Below, one piece after another: positions 22,121 through 35,461 of a stretch of 64,000 bases of DNA. The stretch's first letter is position 1, and each line of letters starts with the position of its first letter. The notes beneath the pieces are model-generated. The model ran no database searches. It saw only the letters and a program-made list of their open reading frames with translations, and was not told the origin of the DNA. Position numbers and translations under genes: made by a program. The DNA comes from Pisolithus tinctorius (taxonomy: Eukaryota; Basidiomycota; Agaricomycetes; Boletales; Pisolithaceae), in the NCBI GenBank assembly GCA_024663395.1, contig JANFAH010000059.1:186001-250000 (forward strand), in the 5' to 3' direction.

Positions 22121-25100
22121 TCATACGGAGTTGCGTCTTGCGCTTCTCCCTTTCCGCGCAGCTTTGGTTTTGCCAGCCTTTGGACCATCTATCAGCAGAA
22201 GGTTCGATAACTTCCCTTCCTCTTCCAGACGATCGAGCATCTCGATTGCGGCTTGGTAACCCTTCCTCTCAATCTCATCAAACTTGCTGAATTGAAGAGT
22301 ACCGTACTATAAAAGGTGTTTTAGTCGCTATCGTAGAAGATAAGTGATCCGGGAACTTACTTCCTGTACTGGCATCTGCATATATATACACCCCCGGGCA
22401 ACCTTGGCTTCTTCCAGGGTCCTCACACTTGATACACTGGCCGGAAAACGCCGCCGTCAATCGCCCGTCCATTGACCTACAGGGCCGGACACTTACTAAG
22501 CAAGGCGACTCTGGATTTCGGTAATGGCTGGTACACTTCTCGCATTGGAGAAGGGATTCCACCTATTGACAAGTAGCCACCATCCCGATACGGAATCGCC
22601 GAAGTTTCGTGGAGAATTGTCGTCAATCTATCAACGGAAAACTCGGTTAATTGACAAGGTCCGGTTGACGAAGGCGCAAAGTAGTCGACATACGGAGCCA
22701 ACGTCCGATGCAAACACCGCACTTGCTCCCATAGAAAACATGGTGGACACCTGTACGTCTTTGAGAAACCTAAATATAGTAGGACTTATCACGGTGACAT
22801 ACGGGGAGGTTGTCAACTAAAGAGTAATATGATCATCCCGGGTACGATGGAAATAGCCTCGTGACTTACTGTAACCGCCGTCTACAAGCATACTGCCATT
22901 ATCGCACAGAGGAGGCAATAGACCGACCAATGTCATGGATGCACCTTCCGGCGCATACGTCAGGGATGATCAGGACGGCTGCCATCATACTCACGAATAT
23001 ATCTCCAGGCATACCCCGTATCATGAATTTCCATTCGAGAAGTGATGATGTTTGTGGTGTTGCAATAGTAAGGCAGCCACATGTCCTCAATATGGAGGTC
23101 GTAGAAGGTCTAGCCAGCTTCAATACAACGTCCGATGTGAATGCCTGAGAGTCCTCTACCTTGTAGATTGTCCGGTTAAACTCGTGTCCCTGCAGAAACA
23201 TCAGTCAACTCGTGTTTGAGGTTAACGTAAGCGGAATGCGGAACTTACAGTCGTGTATGCGACGATAGGGTAGGTTACGTCGGACAACATCCTCCAGATG
23301 TTACCCATCCTACTACTAAATTGTTTCGCGCGACTTCTGCTAAGGATAACGTTGCATTCTCGAGCATACAAGCCCCCAATGAATGATCCGATACTCGTGC
23401 CCCCGATGCAGTCAATGGGGATGCCACGTTCCTCAAGTGCACGAATTAAACCCTATTACGCGGCTTTAGGAAAGAAATTCCATAAAGAAGGATAACTTAC
23501 AAGGTGAGATAGCCCGCGCGCACCACCTCCACCAAGAACTAGTCCAATAGACTTGCCACAAAGTCTCCGGGCCAGCCTGGAGAAGTCATTGACCATGGGT
23601 TGACGCTGCGGACGGGCATGCCTTGGGACTCCTCTGTACTTCTGTATCTCACTCTGAACTCTGTCCTTCAGATTCCTGAATGCTACCACAGCCCCAGGAT
23701 CTTGTGGTTGGGACACCTTTGCAAGCGGAACCACCAGACCCTACAAATGATTGCATCAGCACGCTCCGTAGCCAATAGCGAAAAAAGGCCTACTGGGAGT
23801 TCCACGTGAATGTGTTGATGTATCCAAGGCCGGTTCTATGGATCGTCTAAGAAAGTGCACGTTACAGAAACCTGTATACACGTGCCTTCAGCCACTCCCT
23901 CGTTGAGCCAGGTACAACTGATCGTTCTGGGTGGAGGAGTACGAGCTCCTTTCGGGCCGTAGTCTTGAGTGAAAGCAGCAGACGCTCATATTCGCCGATA
24001 CTAGGGTCGTCCCCCATACCAACAACCATGACAAAGTCCGCCTGGATGACGTTAACCAAAAAGAGGAGTTCTAGACTGACAGCGACCCACCTGACGAATA
24101 CATGTTTGTGTCCAAGGGCTGTTGACCGGCGAATCCGCCACGTATAGGACGGTGCGGTACCTCTGCTCAAGGTCTGCCAACCAAGCAGCAGCCTTCAGCT
24201 TACCCATCCTGGAGAAAGCGTGTCGACCAAGGTGACCAGAAACGGAAGCCTGAGTGAGATATGACGTCCTTGCTCCCATTTCCTCCAATGCTGACTTCAG
24301 CTTCCGAGCGAAGGTGTTGATGGGTACATGACGAGATACGGGGAGGATAGCTACTGTCTTGAGGTTAGTGTTGTTCCTCCCCAATTCAGACACGGTATTT
24401 CGGAAATGGACACTGGAAGTATCCAGCTCATCACGCACGCGCGATGCGATAGTCCGCAAAAGCCTAAATAGCGGCTCTAAATGACATAATAATATAATCT
24501 GTGCGCCCACTTACTGTGCGGTTGTACGAGGGTTTCTACAATGACTGATGAGAATGACTAAATACTACATTCAACGTCTGACGTACCGCGATGATATCGC
24601 ATTGAACAATGTCTGTGGCATGCGAATAAGCTCAGAGTCGCGGATGGCATGCATTGTTGTTCGGCGGGGTGAATTGGTAATGACATCGAGTTCTCCGACG
24701 GTGTCGCCCTGGCCATATTCGCCCGTGATTGTCACCTTTCCATTCTCCCCCTCCGTTATTGCGCGTAACCGTCCATTTATGACAATGTAGAAACTGTCAC
24801 TGATGTCTTGAGGACGCCAAAGCACCTGGCCCGCCGTAACTTGCATCCAATCCAAGCAAGCGTCAATCTGCAACACTGGCGGGAATGATGTGAGACACCA
24901 AGGTCACTTCCCATCGTATACAGACCTACCCAAAGGAGATAACATAGAAATCAACCGTTTTGCAAGGGTAAGTTGTACGATAGGCCGCTTCTCCACCAAG
25001 CGTTCCAAGGCGTTCGACGACAAATAGCCAACATAGGTATCAGTCTTGGCTTGAATATCGACATACGAAGGCGTGCTACAAAGTGACGCTGAACCAGGGT

Positions 25101-27549
25101 CAGCTTGCTACAAATTACAGTATAGTGACGTACCAAGGTATCCCGCAATACCTCCGGGCTTCACCGTGAAGAGAAGTTTTCGTGTTTCCTGGCTTTCCGT
25201 TTCCTGCCTGTGGTCACACGTGCACATTGAATCCGTATCAGAACCGGAAAACCTTGGGTGAGCAGTTTGAGAGGTGAAGGCCTTGGGTGTATCAAGGGGT
25301 AGAAGAATGTCAAGGAATCCTTCTATAACATAGTATAGACCTAGATGAAGATGTAACGACCGTCAACAACAGCAAGGATGAGCGTCCCGGGGGTCCGAAC
25401 CTGTGTTTCGTTCTCCAGCCTTCACTAGCGTCGACCCAGCCGAGAAGAACAAAATCTCCACTTCGTTGTCTAAACCACTCATGGAGTCTGCGACGTTTGA
25501 CGACGAAGCGCCCGTTACACTCGACGTACCATCGTCCCCACCGTCAAGGAGAGAAAGAGAGCCGAAGGGGGACGAGAACGTCCCTGTACCAGGACGCACT
25601 GGGTCGAAAGGTGGAAGCCCAGGGGAGCCCTCACCAGACTCTGGCCCGCTGATAGGCGGCTGCACCAACCCGATAGATTTCGCGATGCAAGACATAACTT
25701 CCTGGCGGAGGTCGAACTCATCCCCGGCGGGACTATTCCGAGGGAAGTCATAAGCTGCGAGCTTTGGTGTGCTCAGAAAACTAAACGTGCGATATACTGG
25801 CTTGAAGTTCTCATTGTTTCCTTGACTAGAGGATGTGAACAGGTCACCAGCTTGAACTTGGTGGCGCGAAGTTGATGAACGATGGCCAAAACTTCGCATC
25901 GGCAACGGAGGGTCGGCCATTTTTTCTTTTGACGAAGATGTTTCAGAATGATCCTTCAATTTGTTCAACGAGACCGATGATGATGTCGTGTAACTGAAGT
26001 AGTCGCTTTCTGAATCCGTACCCTGAATGGCTACATCGTCAAAGCGCTGTCGCAAGTATTGCAGCCCGCCACCTTCATAAAACGATGCAGGCAAAGGATG
26101 ACACGCGATCTCGTTTATGGCTTTCTCGGTACGAAGGACTTCTGTAGTCAATCCCAAATACTTGTGGGCCGCGCTGAACGTTACCCGCGAGAATCTAGTA
26201 AGAATGACTGACAGAGGACAACTCCGAATCAGTAATTGACAACGCATTTGCCTACGACACGAACCTTGCACGATATGACCAGTGGCTTTCGGGAATTTCT
26301 TGGTCACTCTTCGGAAGGCTTCAGCAGGTATGACAGACAGTGTACTATCTTCCGTGGCTCTTCCGACAATTCCATGATGGAATTGCGACTGCGGATGCGG
26401 ACTTGAGTCCGAATGCACATTTGAACGGGCGTCAGAAGTAGTTCCGCGGAACTGCCTGTCCACACGCTGAGGTGAGACTGTGTCCGCAAGCGGCGATGCC
26501 AATTCACGAGGGTGAGCAGTTGAACCAGACGAGGAAACCGATCCTCCCCGCCCTCGACCCCGGTGAACGAAATGCTCCGCATCAGGATCGAGCGTCACAT
26601 GCGAAACATCAGAGTTCGTTCGCCTAACTCTAGTCTGTTCTGGAAGCGGTATCTGGTCACCGGACTTAAGAGCCGACAACGCAGCAGGCTCGTCCTGCCA
26701 GCTCAACTTTATCTCGTCTGTAAACAAGCTCAGGATACTAAACAGGCTGGACAGTGTCCCACCAGTTCCAACTTCATTGATTAACTGGTATCCGTTCATG
26801 TCTTCTTCATCCCAGGAACCATTTTGCCGAACGTTTGGGCCCGTGCGAGCAAACACCTGCACTGTACCATCTATTACACAATAGAAGTTCCTGTCTTGAT
26901 CGAGGGATATGCTGTCCCCTGCTATTAAGCGCCTGGTTTGCAAATGTCTGGCTAGTTCGTGGAAGACCTACAACGATCAGTCTATCGAGACGTAAATTAC
27001 CATCCGCAGGCGGACACCCACTGGTTTCTCAAGAAAGCCAAAAACGCGGACGGCTTGTAAGAATTCATCTAAGTAGTTATGGAATGAAGGTGGGGGATCG
27101 GTGGTGTTAACATCGGGATGTAAAGCATTGACGTCAGGCTTGACCAGGGGTGGCTCTCTTAGTTGAGAGTAAATGTTGAGGTATCGGAAGCGTATCCAAT
27201 AATTAAGCGCAACGGCGGAGGCGAGGAACATGATAGCAAATGACCAAAAGTTTAACTGAAAAGCACGAGAGTATCATCAGTCCTGCAAATCACATACAAG
27301 GAGAAGCCGCGACTCCAACCGTCAAAGTCATCGAATATGAGAGAACGAAGTAGATAAAACGGGGGATCGTGATGGTCGCGAATGCAATGAGAGATCTTGC
27401 CCACGACAGCATCCATACTGTAGCACGATTACTCGTCAGTACACGTCCCAGCGAAATTACGCACGCCAAGGACGAGGCCACGCACACATAACCCAGAAAC
27501 AAGCGGACAGCAGGGAAATCAGCGGGTGTCGCCCATCGTATTCTGGCAT
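22121..27549 (-). CDS. NTE1: Lysophospholipase NTE1 (neuropathy target esterase homolog)
   Basis: Large multi-exon gene. The first exons encode hydrophobic helices (start [53 protein letters not shown]) that anchor it in the ER. Two cyclic-nucleotide-binding-like domains follow; the second reads [20 protein letters not shown] ... [15 protein letters not shown] long Ser-rich linker lies in the exon around 25363-26943. The C-terminal patatin domain has the oxyanion motif [11 protein letters not shown], nucleophile GTSIG (near 23410) and catalytic Asp in LVDGGY (near 22880). The tail [19 protein letters not shown] ... RRNSV is typical of fungal NTE1. It deacylates phosphatidylcholine to glycerophosphocholine. 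It shares a short divergent promoter with VPS33. Confidence 0.93.
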
Positions 27550-27694
27550 ACTGGGTGGCGGGGAATCCATGCTGCAGACACGTCGCCCGCCCTCAGTGCG
27601 AGTGATGGTTACACGTTACTGGTTGGCCCGCGACGACTCGCCTGGATGACGAAATCAAGTGCCAGCAGGAGACGTCAATGCCTCTTTAGGCAAT
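27550..27694. promoter_or_regulatory. Compact bidirectional promoter, NTE1 / VPS33
   Basis: Only 145 bp lie between the NTE1 start (27549, minus) and the first in-frame ATG of VPS33 (27695). If VPS33 instead starts at the ATG pair 27740/27743, the gap is about 190 bp. Both core promoters and 5' UTRs must fit here. No TATA box is evident. Confidence 0.55.
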
Positions 27695-30457
27695 ATGGCC
27701 CTTGTAACCGGTGGCGGTGCTGCTGTATTCTGCTCGTCGATGATGGCAGCGACGTCCACACCGTCCTCAGACTTGCAGACGACTTCCGGCGTAGAAAGAG
27801 AAACAGAGCAGGGCCTGGATGTCGAGATTCTGAGGGAGAGCGCGAAGAAGGCCTTAATAATCGCCCTTAATTCCGTGCGTTGCCCAGTACCAAGTGTGTA
27901 CGTACTAACCCTGGTGCAATTGCTGCAGGTGAATGGCGCGAAGACTCTCGTGCTGGACCCCACGCTTGCTGGGCCACTGGGGCTCGTAACGGAAGTTGCA
28001 TTATTGAAAGTACGCTTTCTGCTCCCAAGGTATTGATCGCGCGTGTCGACCACTTTTTGCAGCATCACGGGGTGGACAAGATGTTTTGGCTTGAACCTGG
28101 CCCTCTCACGTCTACAACTACAAATGTAGTGTATCTCTGCAGACCTCTCATAAAATATGTGAAGATTATAGCAGGTCCGTTGCACGGCGTTGTGAATACC
28201 ACCTCATTCATACCGCACGTCCAGACCAGATCAAGAGGCATGCTAAAGACTCGGTGAAGCATACGTACACGCTCTTCCTCGTCCCGCGGACATCGACACT
28301 CGTTTCCAGAATATTGGAAGAGGAGGGTGTACTTGGAGATGTATCTATCTCGTCGTACAACCTACAGTTTATACCCATTGCTGAAGATGTGATTTCACTT
28401 GAATGTGACAGTGCCTTTAAGGAGCTGTGGGTGGTACGTTGTTCTTGTCTCTCCCGTTGATGGGCCTGATCGCTGCGAATAGGACGGCGACGAGACTATC
28501 ATCTACAACTCAGCGCTGGCACTGGATGTTCTCCAGAAAATATATGGCCAGTACCCCCGCATAGTAGGTAAAGGGGACTACGCTTCGGTAACTGTGACCC
28601 GATAGGTTGCCATTGCACACGCTGACCTCTAGTAGAAATTAGCTACCTTACTCACAAAATCGCTTGCCAACCAACCATCGCCCGTCGCCAACCCCACATC
28701 CTCGTCAGCGCCCTTTGATTCCTTGATCATCCTTGATAGACGGGTTGATATGATCACACCTCTGCTAACCCAACTTACCTACGAAGGTCTTATTGACGAA
28801 GTGATCGGAATCAAGAATGGTATTTGACCCCTATCTGACTCTCGAGTATACTTTTCTCATTCCCGCTTAGGTCACGTTGAATTGCCCATGAGTCTCTTGA
28901 ATCCACCGCCAGCTCCAAATCAAAGCCCATCACAACCCTCCACCTCTGCCGCGGCTACCTCTATCATTGGTGAAAAGACAAAGAAATACCACCTTTCGGC
29001 TGCGACAGACCCACTATTTGCCGATCTGCGAGACCTGAACTTCTCATCTATGGGGAAGCGATTGAGCCGAACGGCGCATAGGTTGGATGAAGAGTACAAG
29101 GTTAGATGATCTTCATCGCGCTGGTAGAGTGCGCCCTGATATCTCGTAGGCTCGGCAGCAGGCAAAGACGGTCGCTCAGCTCCGGGACTTTGTTGGAAAG
29201 CTCGGTGGCTTGCAGTCTGAACATCAGGCTCTGAGACTGCGTAAGTTCTGGTTTACGTCACTTGGCGTGATCTCAACAGCATTCTTTAGACACTGGGCTT
29301 TCGGAAATTTTGCTTCCTCATACCAGAACGGACCTATTCAACAAATCACTCGAGATCCAGCAGAGTTAGCAAATTACATTATACCTCTATGACTCTCGTT
29401 CTGAGGCAAGCTTTCCTAGACTTGCTTGCGTCATATGAGGCCTCCGCGCAAGTGACAGCGATCGAGGAAATGGTTGCTCAAGGAGCGGACATGCAAACCA
29501 TAGCAAGGCTGCTTTGTCTAGCCAGCTTAACAATGGGTGGCATTAAGACTCGCGCTCTGGAAAGCATCAAACGAGAATTCCTGCAGGTAAGGACAAGTTA
29601 CTTGCACGGTCTCTCCTTTACACTTGCTCTGCAGGCATACGGCTATGACCTCCTCCCGCTTCTTCTCTCCCTCTCTAGCCCGCCGCTCTCTGTCCTCCTT
29701 CCGAACCCTTTGCCCCCTTCAGCGTCACCCATGGTGACCACTAGCAAGCTCCCTTTCAGCACGGTGCGCAAGTCGCTACGACTTCTCATTGATGACAATC
29801 CGGAAGCACTCGAGGAAGTCGAGAATGACATTAGCTTTGTCTATTCTGGGTACGCGCCGATCAGCGTCCGACTCGTACAGTGCGTCGCGCAAAAGAACGG
29901 CGTAATCAGCAATCCTGTTGTAGACAAGGTAACCGGCAGCGGCGGCGCCGGAAATGCAGACCATGGTGATGCGGACGGAAGAGGCACTTCGATAAACGCG
30001 AAGAAACTGTATGCACATCCAATTGTTGGGTGGAAGGGGTTCGAAGATGTCTTAGGCACACTTCCGGGAAAGATATTCGATATTCCAACAAATACGAACA
30101 ATAATTCGGGTGCCAACTCTGTGACCACCCTCGTCCCCTTACCCAGTAAGTGGATACTACTAGTTTTGCAAATGCTAGGCATTGATTGGTATGTTCCTAT
30201 GAGTTCGACCACGCGAACAAATATCGACGACTGTTGTGTTCTTCCTTGGTGGGTGTACGTATACTGAGATTGCGGCTCTTAGATGGGTCAATCGCCAGCA
30301 CAGAGGTAGGTTTCTCCCGCTTCGGTCCATTGGTGTGGCTTCACGTAACATCTGAACAGGTCGGAAGTTTCTGATTGCGACAACGGGCATCATAAGTGGT
30401 TCGAGCTTGATAAAAAGTATAGCAGGGGATGGGAAAATTGGTCAGGACAAGGTCTAA
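27695..30457 (+). CDS. VPS33: VPS33, Sec1/Munc18 subunit of CORVET and HOPS
   Basis: Thirteen exons give 714 aa (27695-27874, 27929-28009, 28063-28174, 28225-28433, 28483-28587, 28636-28819, 28871-29100, 29150-29240, 29290-29364, 29420-29586, 29635-30145, 30204-30305, 30360-30457). Sec1-family hallmarks are present: [13 protein letters not shown] near the start, [32 protein letters not shown], the [21 protein letters not shown] segment and the C-terminal [22 protein letters not shown]33 binds SNARE bundles and promotes fusion at endosomes and the vacuole. The start could also be the ATG pair at 27740/27743. It works downstream of Rab5, which is encoded at 3721-4718. Confidence 0.95.
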
Positions 30458-31170
30458 GAGGCAGTAGGTAGGCCTGGGGCCTAGACTCGTTGAGGCCACG
30501 CGGGCTTGTTCACTATGTTCAGTCAAGTTCTTGTGTCGCATTTTTTTTTTTTGGTTGATGACCATGACGATAGGAAATCAGTACTGCAGACACTCAGAAA
30601 CCATGTGTGGTCTGTGCGAGCGAAATAGTTATCCTGTTGAAGAGCCGGCGCGTAACCGAGGCGCGTCACGTCTTGTTTAGGCGCTCTGTTTACGGACCCC
30701 GGTCACCATACTGCGATTTCCTTGGATGGTGGGTATCGTTAAAGCTGCTGGAAAACGAAGATTTCGCGCAGATCGACACCTGGGCCTCGCTTCCACCTGT
30801 TTCGAACGAACTGCACCACCTCGAAGTAGCAAGTGTGCGATGCACGTGACCTGGAGTGCACGGATGCATGCAAGTGCCAGGGGTCCGGAATTGAGTGTGT
30901 CCCTGTCAGCAAACAGGAAGGGCCCTCTCGTATAAGCTCCGCCCAACCCAAACCAACATGAGCTTTTCCTCCTTCCTCCAGACCACCACTATCGCCCAAT
31001 TTCTTTATTCCCGTCCACCTCCGTAAACACTTCAAACAGTGCGTGAGTGAATGGTTTACTAATTTTATAAATGCTCCTAACCATAGTCGACCCCTTTTGC
31101 CGGCGTGGTCGTTGAACAGTTTCGCTTAGGCAATACCCACCGTCGTTGGCCAGCTACCCCATTTGATTAT
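30458..31170. other. Intergenic, no gene seen
   Basis: Contains a 12-nt T run at about 30540 and the promoter of the small YABBY-like gene. The open frames at 30600-31035 have no splice-consistent or family support. Confidence 0.45.
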
Positions 31171-31504
31171 ATGATGACCGCCACAGAGAAGAAAACGACG
31201 ACTGAGAAGCCACCGCGGAAGACTAGTAAGTGGTAGTGCCTTGTATGCGCCTGCTGTCAGTTCGAATCCATCCTGTAGAATCCTCTGGTGGCGGAGGTGG
31301 GAAGAAGAAGCTCACCGTTTTCAATAAGTTCATGCAGTCGGAAATGGCGCGCCTGAAGGAAACAGAACCTAACATGACCCACCAGGAGAGGTACGAAACG
31401 ATTATGCTTTCGTGCGTCACATTGGACTAACCACTTTTGCCAATAGATTCAAGCAAGCTACTGCCAATTGGAAGAAGGCCAAAGCGAAGCCAGCTACCAC
31501 GTGA
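31171..31504 (+). CDS. Small YABBY/HMG-box-like protein
   Basis: Three exons (31171-31225, 31279-31390, 31447-31504) give 74 aa. A short Lys/Thr-rich N-terminus and a Gly run lead into KKKLTVFNKFMQSEMARLKE, TEPNMTHQERFKQATANWKK and a basic end KAKAKPATT. The pattern (K)KLTxFNKFM...RLK...P.MTH.ERFK.A..NWK is the C-terminal HMG-like helix pair of plant YABBY domains, also found in tiny fungal proteins. A nuclear or DNA-binding role is likely from the family, but no function is established here. Confidence 0.82.
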
Positions 31505-32204
31505 TTTCCGTCGTGCTTCATGCATTGTGACCGACTTTGATCACATCAGTCATGTTCATCTTTGTCTTATCCAAGCACACCAACATGCTTGCCTTCTTAC
31601 ATTCTATCCCTACATCTTACTACAAGGACACGTTTTGTTCCTTTACCATGTGTCGAGTCTATGATATTCTTATCGATAAACGACATGTTTCTGTACGTTA
31701 CGTGCCATTTTTCTATTCGGGTCGGTTCGTCCACATTCAAATACTGTCCAAGTTGGTCTAGCAGATTCCGTTAATTTCATCGTATTCCACGTTGAACTTG
31801 GTAACTTCTTTGAGTTGTCCTGTCAAGTCATTAGGCACACGGAACATCGGCTTGATGATGCAGGCGCTGACGCCCTGTTATCGATGATGAAGCTTGTTTG
31901 TAATTGACGTTTATGACGTCGCTATTCAACGTCCAAACGTTCAACTGCTGTGATCGCAGCAACCACCATGCATTTGAGTAAGGGTACGACTGCCCGATGT
32001 TGAGCGAGGCGACAGATAAATGATATGGTGTGATAGCCCCTGAGTGAGATGCTTGTGTTCCACAGTTTAGCGTCTTTCCGTTGATGTGCTGTCTGTCTCG
32101 CTTGCCTTATGTTCCTCCCGTGGGTCGTCTAGCTAGCCCATAAGTTATTATCTTCCGAATCGCTGTCTGCTGTCTTATCTTGCTGTATCTGTCCTCCTCA
32201 ACCC
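31505..32204. other. Intergenic, no gene seen
   Basis: Carries the 3' end of the YABBY-like gene and the promoter of the F-box gene. The overlapping open frames at 31437-31774 are T-rich and look like 3' UTR. Confidence 0.45.
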
Positions 32205-35200
32205 ATGAAGCTTTCTCAAGCCATCGATAACGACGACGACGACAACCTCTTCCAGTTTGATCCTTATGAATACAGGAATGACTCGGTCAGCAGCCCTCCT
32301 GTGCCATTCCCTCCCCCCATGAGTTTCTTCCCTGCTGATGGTGACCGGCAACAGCAACGATCTGTCCCGCCTCGTGCATCTGCCCGTTCACTCGTGCCAC
32401 AAGACCCTGATGGACCACAGGAGCAGCAGTCTTCCACCCCGACCATGGCGGACCCGGGCAAGGGGAAAGACCCTATGTTAGCGGAACCCCTCTCCATCCC
32501 CCCTGTCCCGCAGACGCATGGTCTCTTTGACTCCTCCACCATTTCTAGATTCCTTGTCCCGCAGGACAGCGAAGTTGCTTCTTGTTCATCCTTCCATCCT
32601 ACTCCATTCGCTCTCGAGTCTACCCATATATATGACTCTTCACACGTTGAGGCCGCCACTCAGGGTGCGGACGATCAGTCACTATCTCATCTTGGCCAAC
32701 ATGGTGCGTTTGCGGCCTCTTCTCCCTCATTATCTGGCAAGGGAAAAGACAGGGACGTCCCGCCCACGTTGCCTCCTTTGTCTTTCTCCCCAACGGAATT
32801 CAGCTACAGCTCCCTCGACTGGCCTTGCCCCTCATCACCAGGACCTTCCTCGTATGGTTCCAACCATACGTCACTCTTCACACCTTCATTAAGTCAGTCA
32901 CAGTCCGACACCACTCAGCAACCAGACTCTCTTCTGCAGCTGCAGAGCGGCTTTAGAAGACCGAGTCCCTCTCCTTCGCTTAGGAGGTCGCGGTCCAATT
33001 TCTCAATCCGCTCAACGCCCTCCTCTGCACCATCCATGGCGAAGTTCAAGTTCAAGCTCGGTTCGTCCTCCAAGACACCGAGCAACGTTGCACGTAAACT
33101 CTTCGGCAAGAACAAAGGGGACATTTTGGATGCATCTCCAACAGGGACTGAATCTAGCCCCTTAAGCCCGTCGCGGGATGAACTGCTCGCCCGGCCACTG
33201 GATTGCACTTTACCGTGGCAGACCTTGGATGACGCCTTGAAACCGCTTTCAACAGACGTGCTGGAGCAGGTGGACAATATCGCTGCAATGATATCCGAAA
33301 TGCCTATCGCATGGGATCCTAACGTCCATCGCTTTGAATTGGTACCCAGTCTGAAAGACAAAGGGCGCTCTTACTCATCTCCGTTCCCCACCTCGGCTTT
33401 CGATATTGTACCTCAACTCGAGCTCGATGCGTTCATGCCTTTGTCGTTTAACCGTGTCTGCAATAATTTCGATGAGGTTCTGCCGAGGGAGTTGAGGCTC
33501 CAGATATTCCGGACCTTAATAGAGGTGCACAAAGAGGAACATGAACAACTTATCTGTAGGGGCGAATGGACAGCACTGAAAGCGTCCTCGTCCAAGAACC
33601 GCTGGGTGGGGAGAGACCGTGCTATGCGAGAGTTGGTGAAATTCAGCAGGGTGAGCATCGTGCACCTTCGTTAATACATGAGCCGAAACCGAATATTGGC
33701 CAGGTGTCAAAGACATGGCGTTCGCTCGTGTTCGATGGACAACTGTGGGAAGACGTGGACTTGCAGGCGTTTCCGAAGCTGCCTGCCCTTTTCCTGGAAC
33801 GACTCGCGGAGAATATCGGTCCTTTCGTCAAGCACCTTGACCTCTCCGGGCACACTGGCCTCGCATCGAACACACTCCTTGATATGATAAACAGCCTCTG
33901 CGTGCGCTCGGCACCCACTCTGAACTTTACATATACGCAGCTAACCACAGTTAATCTCCAAGGCTGTACCAATCTCACCACACAATCGCTCCACGGTCTT
34001 TTAATTAGGTCGCCGTTCCTGCGCTCTTTATGCGTCAAGGGCCTTAGGGCGGTCACCAATGCAACATTTGATGTCCTAGCACTCTGTCAGCAGTTGACAT
34101 CCCTGAATATGAGTCGTTGTATCCACATTGATGGCGAAGGTCTACGTGCGTTCGGGGCAGCCGTCCTATCGCGGGGAGCCTATCTTGCACTGAAAGAGCT
34201 TAAGTTATCGGGGATCCAAGATGTATTCGACGACGCGTTTACGACATTGGGAAAGGCGGCGCCTGACCTTGAGGTCCTGGACCTCAGTTACTGTCTGAGT
34301 CTGCACAACTCGGCACTGGCGGCCCTGGTATCCTGTGCCGAGGAAGACAGACATAAGACGAAGACCATCTCGCTGAGCGCGCGCGAGGCGGGCATGGCGG
34401 TAAGGGATTCGCGTCGGTACTTCCGGCGTGTGACGGCGCTGAGACACCTCTCCCTCTCGCATTGCCCACTCCTGACCGATATCGCGTGCTCTAATCTTGC
34501 ATATGCACTCCCCCACCTCGAATTCTTGGAGCTTGGGGGGATCGGAGGAGAGTTGCATGATGATGGACTGGTGAAGCTATTAAAGACGACACCACTCATA
34601 CGAAGGCTGGACCTCGAAGATGCGTCATCCATCACAGATGCGGTCCTCACAGTTCTGACCCCAATCAACGAAGATGATTCTACATCTCCCACGGACGTTG
34701 CCCCACCGCAGACAGGCCACGCGCTGGAGCACCTCGGAGTATCGCACGCATCGAGGCTAACAAACGAGGCATTCTCGGCCCTTATTCGCAGTTGTCCCAA
34801 GTTACGTTTCCTCGAGGCAGATAGTACGTTGGTGACAGGGTCTGTGGTCAAGGAGTTCGTTTGCACCTCTCGAGAGCGCGGAATTAAAGACGCACATTTC
34901 ATCGCTGTGGACTGCCGTTTGGTAGGCGAGAATATTGTGAAGGACGTTATGCCTCACACGCGGCCGCGGAGGGGATGGAGGTCATGGGAAGCACGTAAGC
35001 TCGGCTACTTGGATGGGAGAGACGGTGAGGACCTTAAGGTCGGGCAGGACGAGTGCGATGAGGAGAGGGTTGTCCTCAAGTCATTTTACAGCTGGCAGAC
35101 GGTGGATGCTGTGAAAGCTGCGAGAGACCGAAGACGGAAGGCGACGAAGAAGTCCCGGGATGACGGGTCATCTGAGCAGGTGAGCGAGCTGGGGGAAGGG

Positions 35201-35305
35201 AAGTGGGCAAGCAGAATGAAGTGGTGGTCTCCGAGTAGGAGATCTTCCGGGAACAACACCCCCGGTTTGGACGATAGCGATCGCGATGGATGCGTCATAA
35301 TGTAA
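32205..35305 (+). CDS. F-box / leucine-rich-repeat protein with C-terminal CaaX box
   Basis: Two exons (32205-33650 and 33704-35305; intron 53 nt) give 1015 aa. The first 400 residues are disordered and Ser/Pro-rich. The F-box begins at FDEVLPRELRLQIFRTLI (near residue 425) and resumes after the intron with VSKTWRSLVFDGQLWEDVDL. A series of Amn1/Grr1-type cysteine-containing LRRs follows, for example LTTVNLQGCTNLTTQSLHGL, LTSLNMSRCIHIDGEGL and LRHLSLSHCPLLTDIACSNL. A Lys/Arg-rich tail ends in CVIM, a CaaX box; terminal Met favours farnesylation. Probably the substrate receptor of an SCF ubiquitin ligase held at a membrane, as for mammalian FBXL2/FBXL20, which also carry CaaX boxes. Confidence 0.92.
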
Positions 35306-35461
35306 AAACAATGGTTCGTTTTCGTGCTTTCCTTTTTCACGTTACTGGTTTCCGTGTTGTTGTACATTCCACGCTGTACCCACCACATTTTGGTAGTGCT
35401 ACTACCTTTGTATCCAAAGAGAAAGTTAAATGTAACATGATATCGTGGACATAGAACAAAA

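Noticed and set aside
31255..31280. GTTCGAATCC, a perfect match to a tRNA T-loop/B box
   Set aside because: It lies in intron 1 of the YABBY-like gene and no paired acceptor stem, D arm or anticodon arm can be drawn around it.
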